A DNA stretch of 64,000 nucleotides from Variovorax paradoxus NBRC 15149 (GCF_001591365.1 NZ_BCUT01000001.1:744001-808000), one strand, 5' to 3'. Positions 21,141-29,847 are shown, counted from the first letter of the stretch. Translations and numbers: made by a program. Notes: generated by a model from the sequence alone, not told the origin.

Positions 21141-21773
21141 TCAACCCGTGGCGAGGGGCCCGGCCGGGGCCGTCTTCTTGATCTTGATCGAGCCGTCCGG
21201 CCTTTCGCAGGTGCCGATCAGCAGGCCGCTCGCGAGCGCGTGCTCGCGCAGCGCGTCGAACACCTCGTCCCGCCCTGGCGCCGCGGAAAACGCGGGCGTG
21301 TCGTCGAGCGCAAACAGTTGAAAGGCGTAGCGGTGCGCGCCGTGCCCCGGAGGCGGATCGGGAGGCAGCCAGGCGGCCTGCAGCCCGGAATTGCGCCCGA
21401 CGCGCAAACCGGCGGCGCCGGCGTTGTCCCGGCTCGGAATGGCCGCCTCGTCGAGCTTGCCCTCGGCCGGCTGCAGCCCGACGACGATCGCATGCACGAG
21501 CGGATTCGGCGTGGGTGAATCGGCATCCTCGACCACCAGCACCAGCGATTCGGTGCCCGCCGGAAGCCCGGTCCACTGCAGCGGCGGCGACAAGCCCTCG
21601 CCATCGGCCGTATAGCGCGACGGCAAGGGCGCGTGGTCCGCGAAAGCAACGCTGCTCAAGGCGATCGACGCCATCCCCTGCCGCATGCCGAGCGTATTGA
21701 AGACGATCTTGTCCAGCCCCGCGCGCATTCCCTGCAGCGCGTGGCCGATGACTTCAGGCAGTTTTTCCAGCAT
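21141..21773 (-). CDS. YbhB/YbcL family Raf kinase inhibitor-like protein (PEBP fold)
   Basis: 210 residues. The PEBP core is seen in LPSRYTADGEGLSPPLQWTG, VLVVEDADSPTPNPLVHAIV and GHGAHRYAFQLFAL. The bacterial family has no firmly established role. ATG 21773 (MLEKLPEVIGHALQ) gives the family N-terminus; a longer frame to 21848 is open but not conserved in style. Confidence 0.88.
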   Translation of the reverse strand: MLEKLPEVIGHALQGMRAGLDKIVFNTLGMRQGMASIALSSVAFADHAPLPSRYTADGEGLSPPLQWTGLPAGTESLVLVVEDADSPTPNPLVHAIVVGLQPAEGKLDEAAIPSRDNAGAAGLRVGRNSGLQAAWLPPDPPPGHGAHRYAFQLFALDDTPAFSAAPGRDEVFDALREHALASGLLIGTCERPDGSIKIKKTAPAGPLATG

Positions 21774-21989
21774 GGTCCCGGTATAGCGCTGCGCCGCGAA
21801 GCACCCTGTAGGACGCAGCAGCAACCACGACATGGCCGTCTGCGCCAAAGTTCTCGGACTCGAGCCCGATGTGATCGAGCCGGCTTCGGCGATCGCGCTG
21901 CTCCGCTATCATGAGCGCCGCTTGCTTCGACGGTTCGCGCTTTTCGCCGTGACCGCCACTTTCCAATTCACCGCCAAAGGAATTTCTTC

Positions 21990-22238
21990 ATGAGCATCGT
22001 CTGGACCATCCTGATCGGGTTCATCGTGGGTCTCGTGGCGCGGGCCGTCAAGCCGGGCGACGATTCCGCGGGCTTCATCGTGACCACGCTGATCGGCGTG
22101 GCGGGTTCCCTGATCGTGACCTATGTCGGCCAGGCACTCGGCTGGTACACCGCGGGCCAGGGGGCGGGCTTCATTGCCTCGGTGCTCGGCGCGATCGTGC
22201 TGCTGATCCTGTACGGCCTGATCAAGCGCAAGAGCTGA
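21990..22238 (+). CDS. GlsB/YeaQ/YmgE family stress-response membrane protein
   Basis: 82-residue transglycosylase-associated protein family member with three hydrophobic segments and the glycine-rich ILIGFIVGLVARAVKPG start. Often part of general stress regulons; function unknown. The start follows an AAAGGAA ribosome site. Confidence 0.9.
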   Translation: MSIVWTILIGFIVGLVARAVKPGDDSAGFIVTTLIGVAGSLIVTYVGQALGWYTAGQGAGFIASVLGAIVLLILYGLIKRKS

Positions 22239-22259
22239 TCCGGCCGGCAGTGCGGATCG

Positions 22260-22592
22260 ATGCCGCGCAAACCACGGGCGAAGCACCACGTCTACGTGGT
22301 CGAACTCGATGACCGCGTCTGGAACCATGGCCGGTTCAGGCGCGCCAATCCCGACTACCAGCTCGGCAAGCCCTTCGTCTACGTCGGAATGACGGGGCTC
22401 GACCCCGACATCCGCTTCGACAAGCACAAGGCCGGCATCCAGGCCAACAGCTTCGTCCAGGCCTTCGGCCTCAGGCTGCTGCCCGCGCTCTACGAACGCT
22501 ACAACCCGATGAGCTACGAGGACGCGCGCTCGATGGAGGTCGAGCTCGGCATCGCGCTGCGCAAGAGCGGCTACGGCGTCTGGCAGGCCTGA
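22260..22592 (+). CDS. GIY-YIG-like small protein
   Basis: 110 residues. The segments HVYVVELDDRVW and PFVYVGMTGLDPDIRFDKHKAG resemble the two strands and arginine-bearing helix of a GIY-YIG nuclease core (Y-V-Y, Y-V-G-x-T, R). A later ME in ARSMEVELG could supply the metal-binding acid. It is stand-alone, 21 bp after the GlsB-like gene. Nuclease activity is an inference from pattern only. Confidence 0.6.
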   Translation: MPRKPRAKHHVYVVELDDRVWNHGRFRRANPDYQLGKPFVYVGMTGLDPDIRFDKHKAGIQANSFVQAFGLRLLPALYERYNPMSYEDARSMEVELGIALRKSGYGVWQA

Positions 22593-22613
22593 TGCAGCCG
22601 CTGCTGCAGACGC

Positions 22614-23288
22614 TCAGGCGTAGGTCACCCAGCCTTCGTAGGCCGGAGCGTCCAGGTGCGGCAGCGTGTTGTAGGTGACGAGCATGTGCCGCTTGGGCGT
22701 GAAGGCAAACTCCGTCACCGCGGTGTTCCGGATGCGCAGGTTCAGTTCGATCGTCGTCTCGGCGCTCGTGCCCAGCACATGGCCCACGGCCGTGCTGATC
22801 GGTCCGCCGCTCGACACCACCAGCACCTTGGCGCCGTGGTGGCGGCCGCGCACATGGTCGAGCGCCGTCGTCACGCCCGCCAGGAAGTCGACATAGCTCG
22901 GCATGCCGGCGGGCTGGGTCCGGCCCTGCATCCAGGCGCCGAGGCCGTCGCGCAAGAGGCGGAAGTGGTGGCGGTACATCTCGGGCGAGTCGGGCTTCTC
23001 GAGCTTGCCTTCGTGGATGGTGGCGATGACCGCCTCGCTGTCGTACTCGTTGAGCCCGGGCCACGCCAGCACATCGTCGCGCTTCAGCCCGAGCCCCTCG
23101 GCAATGCCTTCCCACGTCTGGCGATGGCGCTTCAGGGTGCCGGTGATCACGGCATCGAAATGCATGCCGCGCTCCCGCCAGTATTCGCCAAGGCGCACGG
23201 ACTGCCTGTGTCCGAGCTCGCTCAGCTTGTCATAGTCGGCGGCGCCGAAACTGGCTTGGCCGTGGCGCACGAGATAGAGGGTTCCCAT
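22614..23288 (-). CDS. histidine phosphatase family protein
   Basis: 224 residues. The phosphoglycerate-mutase-like signature LYLVRHGQASFG supplies the catalytic histidine, and VVSSGGPIS replaces the usual second SHGG-type motif. It could hydrolyse small phosphate esters; the substrate is unknown. ATG 23288 (MGTLYLVRHG) is the family start; an upstream extension lacks conservation. Confidence 0.9.
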   Translation of the reverse strand: MGTLYLVRHGQASFGAADYDKLSELGHRQSVRLGEYWRERGMHFDAVITGTLKRHRQTWEGIAEGLGLKRDDVLAWPGLNEYDSEAVIATIHEGKLEKPDSPEMYRHHFRLLRDGLGAWMQGRTQPAGMPSYVDFLAGVTTALDHVRGRHHGAKVLVVSSGGPISTAVGHVLGTSAETTIELNLRIRNTAVTEFAFTPKRHMLVTYNTLPHLDAPAYEGWVTYA

Positions 23289-23399
23289 GCACGGGATTCT
23301 GGCGACAAGCGCACCTTGCGCTTGTCCCACGTGCGACGAAATACGTGGTCGCGTCCCGGCAACTGAGCCGGAGGCGACACGGCGCGCAACAAGCCCGGG

Positions 23400-25310
23400 T
23401 CAGCGGGCCATCGGCAGCGTCTCCGCCGGCTTCGGCACGAGGATCTCGGCCTTGAAGCGTTCCTTCAGCAGGTTGTAGTACGCAACTTCTTCCGCCGCAG
23501 CCACCGACTGGCCGACCTGCGCGTTCTCCTGCTGCGTTTGTTCGGGCGCCGACGGCGTGCGCGGAACCACCTTGGTCACGCGGACCACTGCGTAGCCTTG
23601 CGTGCCCAGGTCCACGCCCACCAGCGCGGGCAGCTTGGACGCATCGGCGCGCAATGCGGCATCGATGACGGCAAGGGGCTGGGCCTGCGCTTCGCGGCGC
23701 GACACCGTGACCGGTGCGCCGAAGGTGGCGCCGTCGGCCTTGGCGGTCCAGGCGGCGAGCTTGGCTTCGCCCTCGGCCTTGGCCATGACCGCGGCGCGCT
23801 CGGTGATGAGCTGCGCACGGATCTTGTCCTTGACCTCGGCCAGCGGCATCGGATGCGCGGGCGTGTACTGCGTCACGCGGCCCGCCGCGAGCTGGTTGGA
23901 GCCGACTTCGATGGCTTCGGTGTTCTGCTTGCGGTCCAGCGAATCGGCCGCGAACAGCGCGTTCAGGAAATTGCGGTTCGCGAGCACGCCGGCGGCGCCC
24001 GGCGGCGGCGTGCGCGAGACGTTGCTGGCCGTCTGGATCGTGAGCTTCAGCTTTTCCGCCGCGGGCTTGAGGCTGTCGGGCTGCTGGTAGACCGCATCGG
24101 TGAAGGTTTCGGCGGCCTTCGCGAATTCCTGCGTCGCCTGCTGCGAACGGACTTCGTTCTCGATGGTGGCGCGCACCTGCTCGAACGGCGGCACCACGGC
24201 CGGCTTGATGTCGGCGAGGCGGATGATGTGGTAGCCGAACTCGGTTTCGACCACGTCGCTGATGTCGCCCTTCTTGAGTGCGAACAGCGCATCCTCGAAA
24301 GGCTTGACCATTGCGCCGCGCGTCACGAAGTCGAGGTCGCCGCCCTTCTCCGCCGATCCGGGATCCTGCGAATTCTTGCGCGCGACGTCGGCGAAGGTGG
24401 CGGGCGCCTTCTTCACTTCGGCAAGCAATTGCTCCGCCTTGGCCTTGGCCTTGGCGCGGTCGGCTGCCGGTGCGCTGGCCGGCGCGGTGATCAGGATGTG
24501 GCTTGCGCGGCGCTCTTCCTTGGTGCCGAAGCGCGCCGTGTTCTGCTCGTAGTAGGTCTTGAGGTCGGCCTCGTTCACCGAGATGTTCTTCTTGGCGGCT
24601 TCGAGGTCGAGCACCAGGTACTCGATGCTGGCCTGCTCGGGCGCCTGGAACTGCGCGGTGTGGGCCTTGTAGTAGGCCTCCACGTCGGCATCGCTCACGG
24701 TCACCTTGGACGCGAAGCTCTCGGGGCTGAAGCGCGCGACCTGGATCTCGCGCCGGTCGTAGAAGGCGTTGATGGTTGCCGCAGCCAGCGCGGGCGGCGC
24801 GAAGGCCGTGCCCGTGATGCCCAGCAGCATCTGCTGCGTGGCCAGTTCGGCGCGCATCGACGCCTCGTACTGCTCCGGCGTGCGGCCGGTGACGCGCTGG
24901 AAGCTCTCGCGGTCGAACTTGCCGTCCGGCGTGCGGAAGGCCGCAAGGCCCGTGTCCTGCGCGAAGATGCGCGACAGCCGCTCTTCGGAGATGGTCACGT
25001 TCGACTTGGCCGCTGCCGCGGCGAGCACGCGGTCGCGCACCATGCGCTCCAGCGTGGCATAGCGCATCACGTCGGATTCGAGCAGCGTTGGATCGACGTT
25101 GGGCGACTGCTGGCGGATGCGGTCGGTCTCGAGGCGATGCTGCGCATCCCACTCGGGCCGGGTGATGTTCTGGCCATCGACCCGCGCAACCTTCACTTCG
25201 CCGCCGGAGCCCTGATAGCGCTCCACGCCAAAGAGGACGAACGAGGGAATGATCAGCAAGAACAAGAAAATCATGACGATCTTGTTGTACTTGCGGAAGA
25301 AATCAAACAT
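23400..25310 (-). CDS. ppiD: periplasmic folding chaperone / SurA N-terminal domain protein PpiD
   Basis: 636-residue membrane-anchored periplasmic chaperone. It has one N-terminal transmembrane helix ([19 protein letters not shown]), a SurA_N-like domain (residues about 35-200), a parvulin PPIase domain ([10 protein letters not shown] to [13 protein letters not shown], residues about 265-370) and a helical C-terminal region. It assists outer-membrane and secreted protein folding near the Sec translocon. The gene lies beside the tRNA-Val locus where the prophage integrated. Confidence 0.93.
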   Translation of the reverse strand: MFDFFRKYNKIVMIFLFLLIIPSFVLFGVERYQGSGGEVKVARVDGQNITRPEWDAQHRLETDRIRQQSPNVDPTLLESDVMRYATLERMVRDRVLAAAAAKSNVTISEERLSRIFAQDTGLAAFRTPDGKFDRESFQRVTGRTPEQYEASMRAELATQQMLLGITGTAFAPPALAAATINAFYDRREIQVARFSPESFASKVTVSDADVEAYYKAHTAQFQAPEQASIEYLVLDLEAAKKNISVNEADLKTYYEQNTARFGTKEERRASHILITAPASAPAADRAKAKAKAEQLLAEVKKAPATFADVARKNSQDPGSAEKGGDLDFVTRGAMVKPFEDALFALKKGDISDVVETEFGYHIIRLADIKPAVVPPFEQVRATIENEVRSQQATQEFAKAAETFTDAVYQQPDSLKPAAEKLKLTIQTASNVSRTPPPGAAGVLANRNFLNALFAADSLDRKQNTEAIEVGSNQLAAGRVTQYTPAHPMPLAEVKDKIRAQLITERAAVMAKAEGEAKLAAWTAKADGATFGAPVTVSRREAQAQPLAVIDAALRADASKLPALVGVDLGTQGYAVVRVTKVVPRTPSAPEQTQQENAQVGQSVAAAEEVAYYNLLKERFKAEILVPKPAETLPMAR

Positions 25311-25345
25311 GCTTGAACACTCTTTTGCGACGGATGTCGGGACGG

Positions 25346-25376
25346 CAATAAAAAAGGCGAACCTGTGTTCGCCTTT
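25346..25376 (-). terminator. terminator of the original tRNA-Val gene
   Basis: Hairpin GGCGAAC (25356-25362), loop CTGT, GTTCGCC (25367-25373), with a T-run on the minus strand. It lies just downstream of the tRNA-Val 3' end. Confidence 0.75.
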
Positions 25377-25387
25377 GCATCGGGTGG

Positions 25388-25434
25388 TGGTGGGTGCTGA
25401 GGGGCTCGAACCCCCGACCTACGCCTTGTAAGGG
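25388..25434 (-). other. 3' fragment of tRNA-Val (TAC) at the prophage junction (attL)
   Basis: On the minus strand, CCCTTACAAGGCGTAGGTCG and the T arm GGGGGTTCGAGCCCC lead to an acceptor end with encoded CCA at 25388. These are the anticodon arm (anticodon TAC), T arm and 3' acceptor strand of a valine tRNA. The 5' half (acceptor strand and D arm) is missing: instead of a tRNA sequence, phage DNA begins at about 25435. This is the usual result of integration at the anticodon loop. The complete tRNA should be rebuilt at the other prophage end, outside the window. Confidence 0.85.
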
Positions 25435-25449
25435 AATCTATTTCCCTTA
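25429..25449. repeat. inverted repeat at the attachment core
   Basis: TAAGGGAA and TTCCCTTA face each other around a short ATCTAT-type centre, with one arm formed by the tRNA anticodon sequence. Paired core-type integrase sites have this form. The arm inside the tRNA is host-like, the other is phage DNA. Confidence 0.55.
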
Positions 25450-25696
25450 TGGATCAACGACATAGCAGTTACACCAACCGCTAGCTACCAACTGTAGCGC
25501 TTAGCGACGAGCGATTCTACTCGGGGCATGTGCCCCGCTTCATGAAACACCTGAACCGCCGCTGCGGATCGCGTTGCCCCTATCTGCCGCTTGGCAAGGG
25601 ACCGCAACGGGGGACTGGGCGTCGCAGACACGCACGCAACATCGTCAGGGCGCCGCTTTACTTGCGTTAGGATCGCCCGCTAAGAAGGAGTTCCCG

Positions 25697-26542
25697 ATGT
25701 CCGCCGCCAAAATTGTCTCGTTGATCAACATGAAGGGCGGCGTCGGAAAGACGACTCTTGCGGTAGGGCTCGCATGGGAGCTGGCAAAAAGAAATCGGGT
25801 CTTACTGGTCGACATTGACCCGCAATTTAACGCCACTCAATGGATCGTTGATGCGCCCACCTATCTCACTTGGGTGAGGCAAAAACATACCATCCTGAAT
25901 GTTTTCATGCCGACATCTATGTCAGCATCAGGAGCCAGCACAGGGAATCAACCTGCAGCCAGCAAACCAACGGACAAGACCACTCTCATTCCCGTTAAAA
26001 AGAATGGTACGACCCTACACATCCTCCCGTCCATTCTGGATTTGATGAAACTGGATGCTGCGCCGCGCGGCACAGAAAATCGACTGCGAGTTTTTCTCGA
26101 AAAGGTCCGAGGAAATTTCGACTACATACTGATCGATTGCCCTCCGACCGCATCCCTTTTTAGCTACAGCGCCTTTTTAGCGTCGGATGCTTATCTCGTC
26201 CCCGTCAAGCCCGACCCGCTATCGGTGCTGGGACTCCCGCTTCTTGAGCGCGCAATGCTCGACTACGAAGAGCGATCAGGACAAGAGCTTCCGCGTTTAG
26301 GCCTTGTGTTTACGCAGGTTAGGCCGACCGAGTCCATGACCGCAACAATGCAGCAAGTCCGAGATAGTTACCCGGGGGAAGTTTTCCAAAATACGATTCA
26401 CCAGACTACAGGTGTCGCAGAGGCAGTGGAGGCCAATATGCCTTTGCAGTACTTTGAAAAGGGGGGGAAGTTTCCAGAGGTCAAGCTCGCTCTCACTAAC
26501 ATCTGCGCGGAGTTTGTAAAGCGCGTCAAGGAACAGCTTTGA
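25697..26542 (+). CDS. ParA-family ATPase
   Basis: 281-residue deviant-Walker ATPase. Walker A is KGGVGKTT (residues 13-20), the A' region is LLVDIDPQFNATQW, and Walker B is YILIDCPPT. Compared with partition ParAs it has no N-terminal HTH domain and carries a Ser/Thr/Lys-rich insert around residues 70-100. The ATG at 25697 has AAGGAG 6 bases upstream. It is the first gene of a three-gene unit whose stop and start codons overlap. A plasmid-type ParB is not seen next to it, so positioning of another complex or a defence role is as plausible as DNA partition. Confidence 0.85.
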   Translation: MSAAKIVSLINMKGGVGKTTLAVGLAWELAKRNRVLLVDIDPQFNATQWIVDAPTYLTWVRQKHTILNVFMPTSMSASGASTGNQPAASKPTDKTTLIPVKKNGTTLHILPSILDLMKLDAAPRGTENRLRVFLEKVRGNFDYILIDCPPTASLFSYSAFLASDAYLVPVKPDPLSVLGLPLLERAMLDYEERSGQELPRLGLVFTQVRPTESMTATMQQVRDSYPGEVFQNTIHQTTGVAEAVEANMPLQYFEKGGKFPEVKLALTNICAEFVKRVKEQL

Positions 26543-27078
26543 ACAATTTAAGCCCTCGCCAGAAATACCTCTACCTCGTTGCCAAACTATATGAATTGGC
26601 AGCCGAGTTCACGGACGCTGATCTATTAGCGATGAGAGACGGCCTCTCGTCAGCGAATGAGCGGGGTATTCGAATGGCAATCGATGCGTTGATGCAGCTG
26701 CACCAGTCGAACGGAGGACGCCGTCAGGCCTCGGGCAAGGCGGTCGCAGCAGAGCCGGTCATACACCTCGAGCCTGATCGGCCCAAGTTGTCCACGGCAC
26801 AGCTCAGAAACCGCGGCAACTTCCTAAGGTCACTTCACGAGATCTTCGCCAACAAGGCGATGTTCCCGAGCATCAGTGACATTTCTTCGGTTGCGCCTGC
26901 GGCATTGCAGCCACGCCCCAAGGAATCGCGGGATCGATATATCGGCCGGGTGGTTGATCTTGCTACGATTCTTCCGGAGAAGGAGCTTGAAGCGTTTCAA
27001 CTCCGCCTCGCCGAAAAGTTGAATGGAAGCCCAAACAACTTCATCGGCCAATGGAAAAAACTCATTAAGGAAATGTAG
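26539..27078 (+). CDS. unrecognised protein, second gene of the ParA cassette
   Basis: 179 residues, soluble and largely helical in character. It starts at TTG 26539, which overlaps the ParA stop codon (TTGA), so translation is probably coupled. An N-terminal helical region (SPRQKYLYLVAKLYELAAEF) is followed by a Gln/Ala-rich linker and a C-terminal basic region (FNGSPN-like end with QWKKLIKEM). I do not recognise a family. Its position suggests an adaptor or partner of the ParA ATPase. Base composition is visibly richer in A+T than the phage core. Confidence 0.75.
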   Translation: MNNLSPRQKYLYLVAKLYELAAEFTDADLLAMRDGLSSANERGIRMAIDALMQLHQSNGGRRQASGKAVAAEPVIHLEPDRPKLSTAQLRNRGNFLRSLHEIFANKAMFPSISDISSVAPAALQPRPKESRDRYIGRVVDLATILPEKELEAFQLRLAEKLNGSPNNFIGQWKKLIKEM

Positions 27079-27824
27079 TGAGCAGGCTTGCGCCGACTCC
27101 GTCAACTACCGGCACGCAAATCAAAAGCGACTTCAAAGCTTATTGGGATGCTGCAGAAAAAAGCCGCCTTCATGATCCCGCGCGACAGCGAGCAGTTATC
27201 GCCTCTGCCCACAAATACGCGATGTGCTTTCTGTATTTTGCGCGCGCAATGGGCGCCCTGGAGCCACATCAGCGCATATTCTTTCAAGAGCTCTCTTCTG
27301 ATGCCATTCATTTGGTCCACGTCTTAGTCGGCGGCGACGCACGCGGAGCAAGATTCTACCTGCGCAGTGTCATAGAAAATTTCTGGAGACATCACTACTT
27401 CCGAGACCATCCGGTCGAATACGAATGGCTACACACGCGAGACAAGTACCATCAGGAAATGAAAAACCTACGAGAGCACTGTAGCTGGCTCACGTGTTTT
27501 CAAGGAGATTTAAAATCTCTGATGACCAGTCTCCCGCAGCGGTATGCTGAGCTGTCAACAGCCGTACATAGCACTTCATCTAGAACATTGGTCTTACGAG
27601 AAACCCTCAACGACATCCGCCTTTTAAATGACCAAGGGGCAGCGATTTTCAAGGACCTTCTTGCGGTTCAGAAAGTCTGTTTGGCTCTGTGCATCTTTTC
27701 GGAAAAAGAGATATTTTTGGGTTTGCACGTCAATGTACAAGAGTACCTGATGCAGGCGCTTTCAGCTGGACAACGAACTCTTGTCAATAAGGCTTTGCAG
27801 AAGGCAGAAGCACCCGCTGCATAG
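27078..27824 (+). CDS. possible HEPN-like protein, third gene of the ParA cassette
   Basis: 248 residues, alpha-helical in character. It starts at GTG 27078, sharing a base with the preceding TAG stop. The segment ARFYLRSVIENFWRHHYFRD resembles the helix of HEPN/DUF5677-like proteins, and R104-H105 followed by H111 fits the R-x(4-6)-H catalytic pattern of HEPN ribonucleases. I cannot confirm the family from sequence alone. As the last gene of a coupled ParA unit at the prophage edge, it is a candidate effector of a phage-defence or exclusion system. Confidence 0.7.
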   Translation: MSRLAPTPSTTGTQIKSDFKAYWDAAEKSRLHDPARQRAVIASAHKYAMCFLYFARAMGALEPHQRIFFQELSSDAIHLVHVLVGGDARGARFYLRSVIENFWRHHYFRDHPVEYEWLHTRDKYHQEMKNLREHCSWLTCFQGDLKSLMTSLPQRYAELSTAVHSTSSRTLVLRETLNDIRLLNDQGAAIFKDLLAVQKVCLALCIFSEKEIFLGLHVNVQEYLMQALSAGQRTLVNKALQKAEAPAA

Positions 27825-27942
27825 CCAGCCTCCGTAGGAGAGCCGCCGTCAGCAAAAGACGGCAAATGAGCATAGCCGTCATCCGGTGCCGGCGTCATCG
27901 TGGCTTTGCGACGGGCCTTCCGCGCGTTGACCGGAGAATCAG

Positions 27943-28122
27943 ATGACCGATGACACCAAAAAGACCGGGCTGGACCGCAAGCTCATCTCGCTCGAGGAGC
28001 CGCACGAATTGCGCTCATGGACCGAGTCGCTCGGCTGCAGCGAAACTCAGCTGCGCGACGCCGTGAAAGCTGTTGGCAACTCCGCCGAGGCCGTCCGAAA
28101 GTACCTAGCCGGGGACAGGTGA
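27943..28122 (+). CDS. DUF3606-like small protein
   Basis: 59 residues. The pattern ISLEEPHELRSWTESLGCSE with L-R-D-A-V-K-A-V-G-N-S and V-R-K-Y-L after it fits the DUF3606 family of short helical proteins of unknown role. The start ATG 27943 follows CGGAGAA. The stop overlaps the next start (TGATG). Confidence 0.7.
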   Translation: MTDDTKKTGLDRKLISLEEPHELRSWTESLGCSETQLRDAVKAVGNSAEAVRKYLAGDR

Positions 28123-28367
28123 TGTCCCACGTTCGCCGGATCTCAGTTCACGTAGACGAACCGGATCCGGGGCACTACTACTGGGTGCTCATGGAGGAAG
28201 GCGACGACGCCTCGCATTGGCTTGAGCTCGACGCGGCAGAGGAACCTTATGAAATGTGGCTCGATGCACTCAACGATGGCGTGCAGGCATTGGTGCGCTA
28301 CGCGCCAGACGAGCGCATCGGTCCGCGCGCCCCGGGCGACGACGAAGACACCAGCCCAGTAGGATAG
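28122..28367 (+). CDS. small hypothetical protein, paralogue of the gene at 28606
   Basis: 81 residues beginning VRRISVHVDEPDPGHYYWVL after the start Met-Ser-His. The start at 28122 overlaps the previous stop by one base, so it is translationally coupled. It shares the pattern RRISV-x-V-x-EP-x(5)-WVL-E with the protein encoded at 28606-28917, which suggests tandem duplication. Acidic C-terminus. No function known to me. Confidence 0.75.
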   Translation: MSHVRRISVHVDEPDPGHYYWVLMEEGDDASHWLELDAAEEPYEMWLDALNDGVQALVRYAPDERIGPRAPGDDEDTSPVG

Positions 28368-28372
28368 GGCCC

Positions 28373-28603
28373 ATGTGGAAGCCCAAACCAGCGACGAAGT
28401 TCGACGTCGGTCTCCCCCTTGATGTGGCGTGGATCAATGAGTTTAGCCGCGCCTACTACGAGCTGTGCGAAGGACGCGCGGATCACGAGTTCATCTATGC
28501 GCTTGCCGAACGCCTGATGCCGATCGGCGTGAGCATCGACCCACGCAAGGTTGCCGAGCTGGCGAGCTTCGCAGTGACGTTCGAGATGCCAGGCGAGGGA
28601 TAG
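28373..28603 (+). CDS. small hypothetical protein
   Basis: 76 residues (MWKPKPATKFDVGLPLDVAW), in the same orientation as its neighbours with gaps of 5 and 2 bp. It lies between two paralogous small genes, so all four form one probable operon from 27943. No recognisable family. Confidence 0.7.
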   Translation: MWKPKPATKFDVGLPLDVAWINEFSRAYYELCEGRADHEFIYALAERLMPIGVSIDPRKVAELASFAVTFEMPGEG

Positions 28604-28605
28604 GC

Positions 28606-28917
28606 ATGGCCACGAAACGCGCGAAGGCGACCACTCCGCTGCGCCGCATCTCGGTCTACGTCGAAGAGCCAGAGGCAGGCTGGTTTCAATGGGTGCTTGC
28701 CGAAGCTGCCGAAGGCCTCTCGATCTGGCACGACCTGAATGCCGCCGATGAATGGCAGCCCACGTACAGGGAAGCCATGGCCGAAGGCCTGCTCGCGCTG
28801 CAGGAGATGATCGATGATCTCGACCAAGGGCCGCGCGAGGAGCCTCCCGAGCCGAAGAAGAAGGCCTCAGCTGCTTTCGGCTTCGGGTTCGGGCTTCCCA
28901 AGTTCGGCGGCGGCTGA
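28606..28917 (+). CDS. small hypothetical protein, paralogue of the gene at 28122
   Basis: 103 residues. The core LRRISVYVEEPEAGWFQWVL matches the 28122 protein, followed by a Pro/Lys-rich linker and a Gly/Phe-rich tail (FGFGFGLPKFGGG). The glycine-phenylalanine end is unusual and could drive weak self-association. Its 3' end overlaps the converging SRAP gene by 51 bp. Confidence 0.75.
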   Translation: MATKRAKATTPLRRISVYVEEPEAGWFQWVLAEAAEGLSIWHDLNAADEWQPTYREAMAEGLLALQEMIDDLDQGPREEPPEPKKKASAAFGFGFGLPKFGGG

Positions 28918-29604
28918 TGCCGGCACCGGACCCGCGTCGAACAGTTCGACCGGCGGCACCTTCAGCATTGCCCTCGCCTCCTCGACCGTGCAGGTCAGCC
29001 AGCGGTCGAAGTCGTGCACCTCGAGCGGGATCAGGCTTCGCTTGTCCTGCTGATCAACCGGCAGCTTCGGATCGGGCTTGTGCATCCGGCCCATCAGCGG
29101 GTGGCCGTCAGCGTTGAGCGTGAGCATGGTGTAGTTGTCCCAGACCTCTCCCGTCTCCTTGTCGATCCAGGTGTTCCACAGGCCCGCCAGGCCCCACGGC
29201 GCACCATCGGCGCGGCGGAACCTCCACCAGACGTTCTTTCCGGTTTCCCAATTCGGCTCATCGAAGCTCGCGGCCGGGATGATGCAGCGCTTGCCGCGGG
29301 CCCAGGCGTCCTTGTAGGTCGGCGACTTCTCCATGCCTTCAGTGCGCGCGTTGACCGTGCTCAAGCGCGTGCCGCGTGCCGTGGTCGGCACATGGGTTTT
29401 GGACCAGGGCGGAATCATGCCCCACTGCCCCACGACGAGCTCGCGCGCGTACTCCACCTCATCGGCCCGGCGGATGAAGCTGGCCAGCGACAGCGGAAAT
29501 ACCGTTAGCAGGTGCTCCCAGTCCTTGCGCTGGTTGGACCTTCGGTCGATGCGCCAGACGGCCTCGATCTCGCGCTCTTCCGGGGAGATGTAACGGGTGC
29601 ACAT
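28867..29604 (-). CDS. SOS response-associated peptidase (SRAP, YedK/HMCES family)
   Basis: 245 residues starting Met-Cys, so Cys2 becomes N-terminal after methionine removal, as required for covalent capture of abasic sites in single-stranded DNA. NARTE (the asparagine of the active site), an ASFDEP segment in place of GFYEW, and MGRMHKPDPKLP with the catalytic histidine are visible. It protects abasic DNA during replication. A LexA-controlled promoter lies upstream of a short gene that precedes it. Confidence 0.93.
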   Translation of the reverse strand: MCTRYISPEEREIEAVWRIDRRSNQRKDWEHLLTVFPLSLASFIRRADEVEYARELVVGQWGMIPPWSKTHVPTTARGTRLSTVNARTEGMEKSPTYKDAWARGKRCIIPAASFDEPNWETGKNVWWRFRRADGAPWGLAGLWNTWIDKETGEVWDNYTMLTLNADGHPLMGRMHKPDPKLPVDQQDKRSLIPLEVHDFDRWLTCTVEEARAMLKVPPVELFDAGPVPASAAAELGKPEPEAESS

Positions 29605-29651
29605 GGAGCGGATTCTGCGACGCAACTTGAAAAACAGCGAGGTCGCTCGGT

Positions 29652-29840
29652 CTACTCGAGATCGTTGATCGGGCGTAGCCAATCGAGCGCCGCCGACCCA
29701 GGATCCATCGCGCGCAGGCGCGGAACCTGCGCCAGGTCGCGCGCGACTTCCTCGAGCTGCTCGGGGTCCACCGTATGCCACTGCCGCTGCAGCCGGTGGG
29801 CGCACGCAGCGATCCACAAGTTGTCCGGCACGTTTTCCAT
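29652..29840 (-). CDS. small hypothetical protein upstream of the SRAP gene
   Basis: 62 residues (MENVPDNLWIAACAHRLQRQ), acidic and helical. It is the first gene behind the LexA-regulated promoter and lies 47 bp before the SRAP gene on the same strand. Its role is unknown; shared SOS control with SRAP suggests a link to DNA damage. Confidence 0.65.
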   Translation of the reverse strand: MENVPDNLWIAACAHRLQRQWHTVDPEQLEEVARDLAQVPRLRAMDPGSAALDWLRPINDLE

Positions 29841-29847
29841 GGGTTGA

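Noticed and set aside
23538..25316. Plus-strand open frame of 592 codons
   Set aside because: Antisense of ppiD, which has a clear anchor and parvulin domain.
25450..25500. GTTGGT-containing segment next to the tRNA fragment as a possible tRNA 5' half
   Set aside because: D-arm-like words occur, but no acceptor strand pairs with the retained 3' strand and no D stem forms; treated as phage att DNA.
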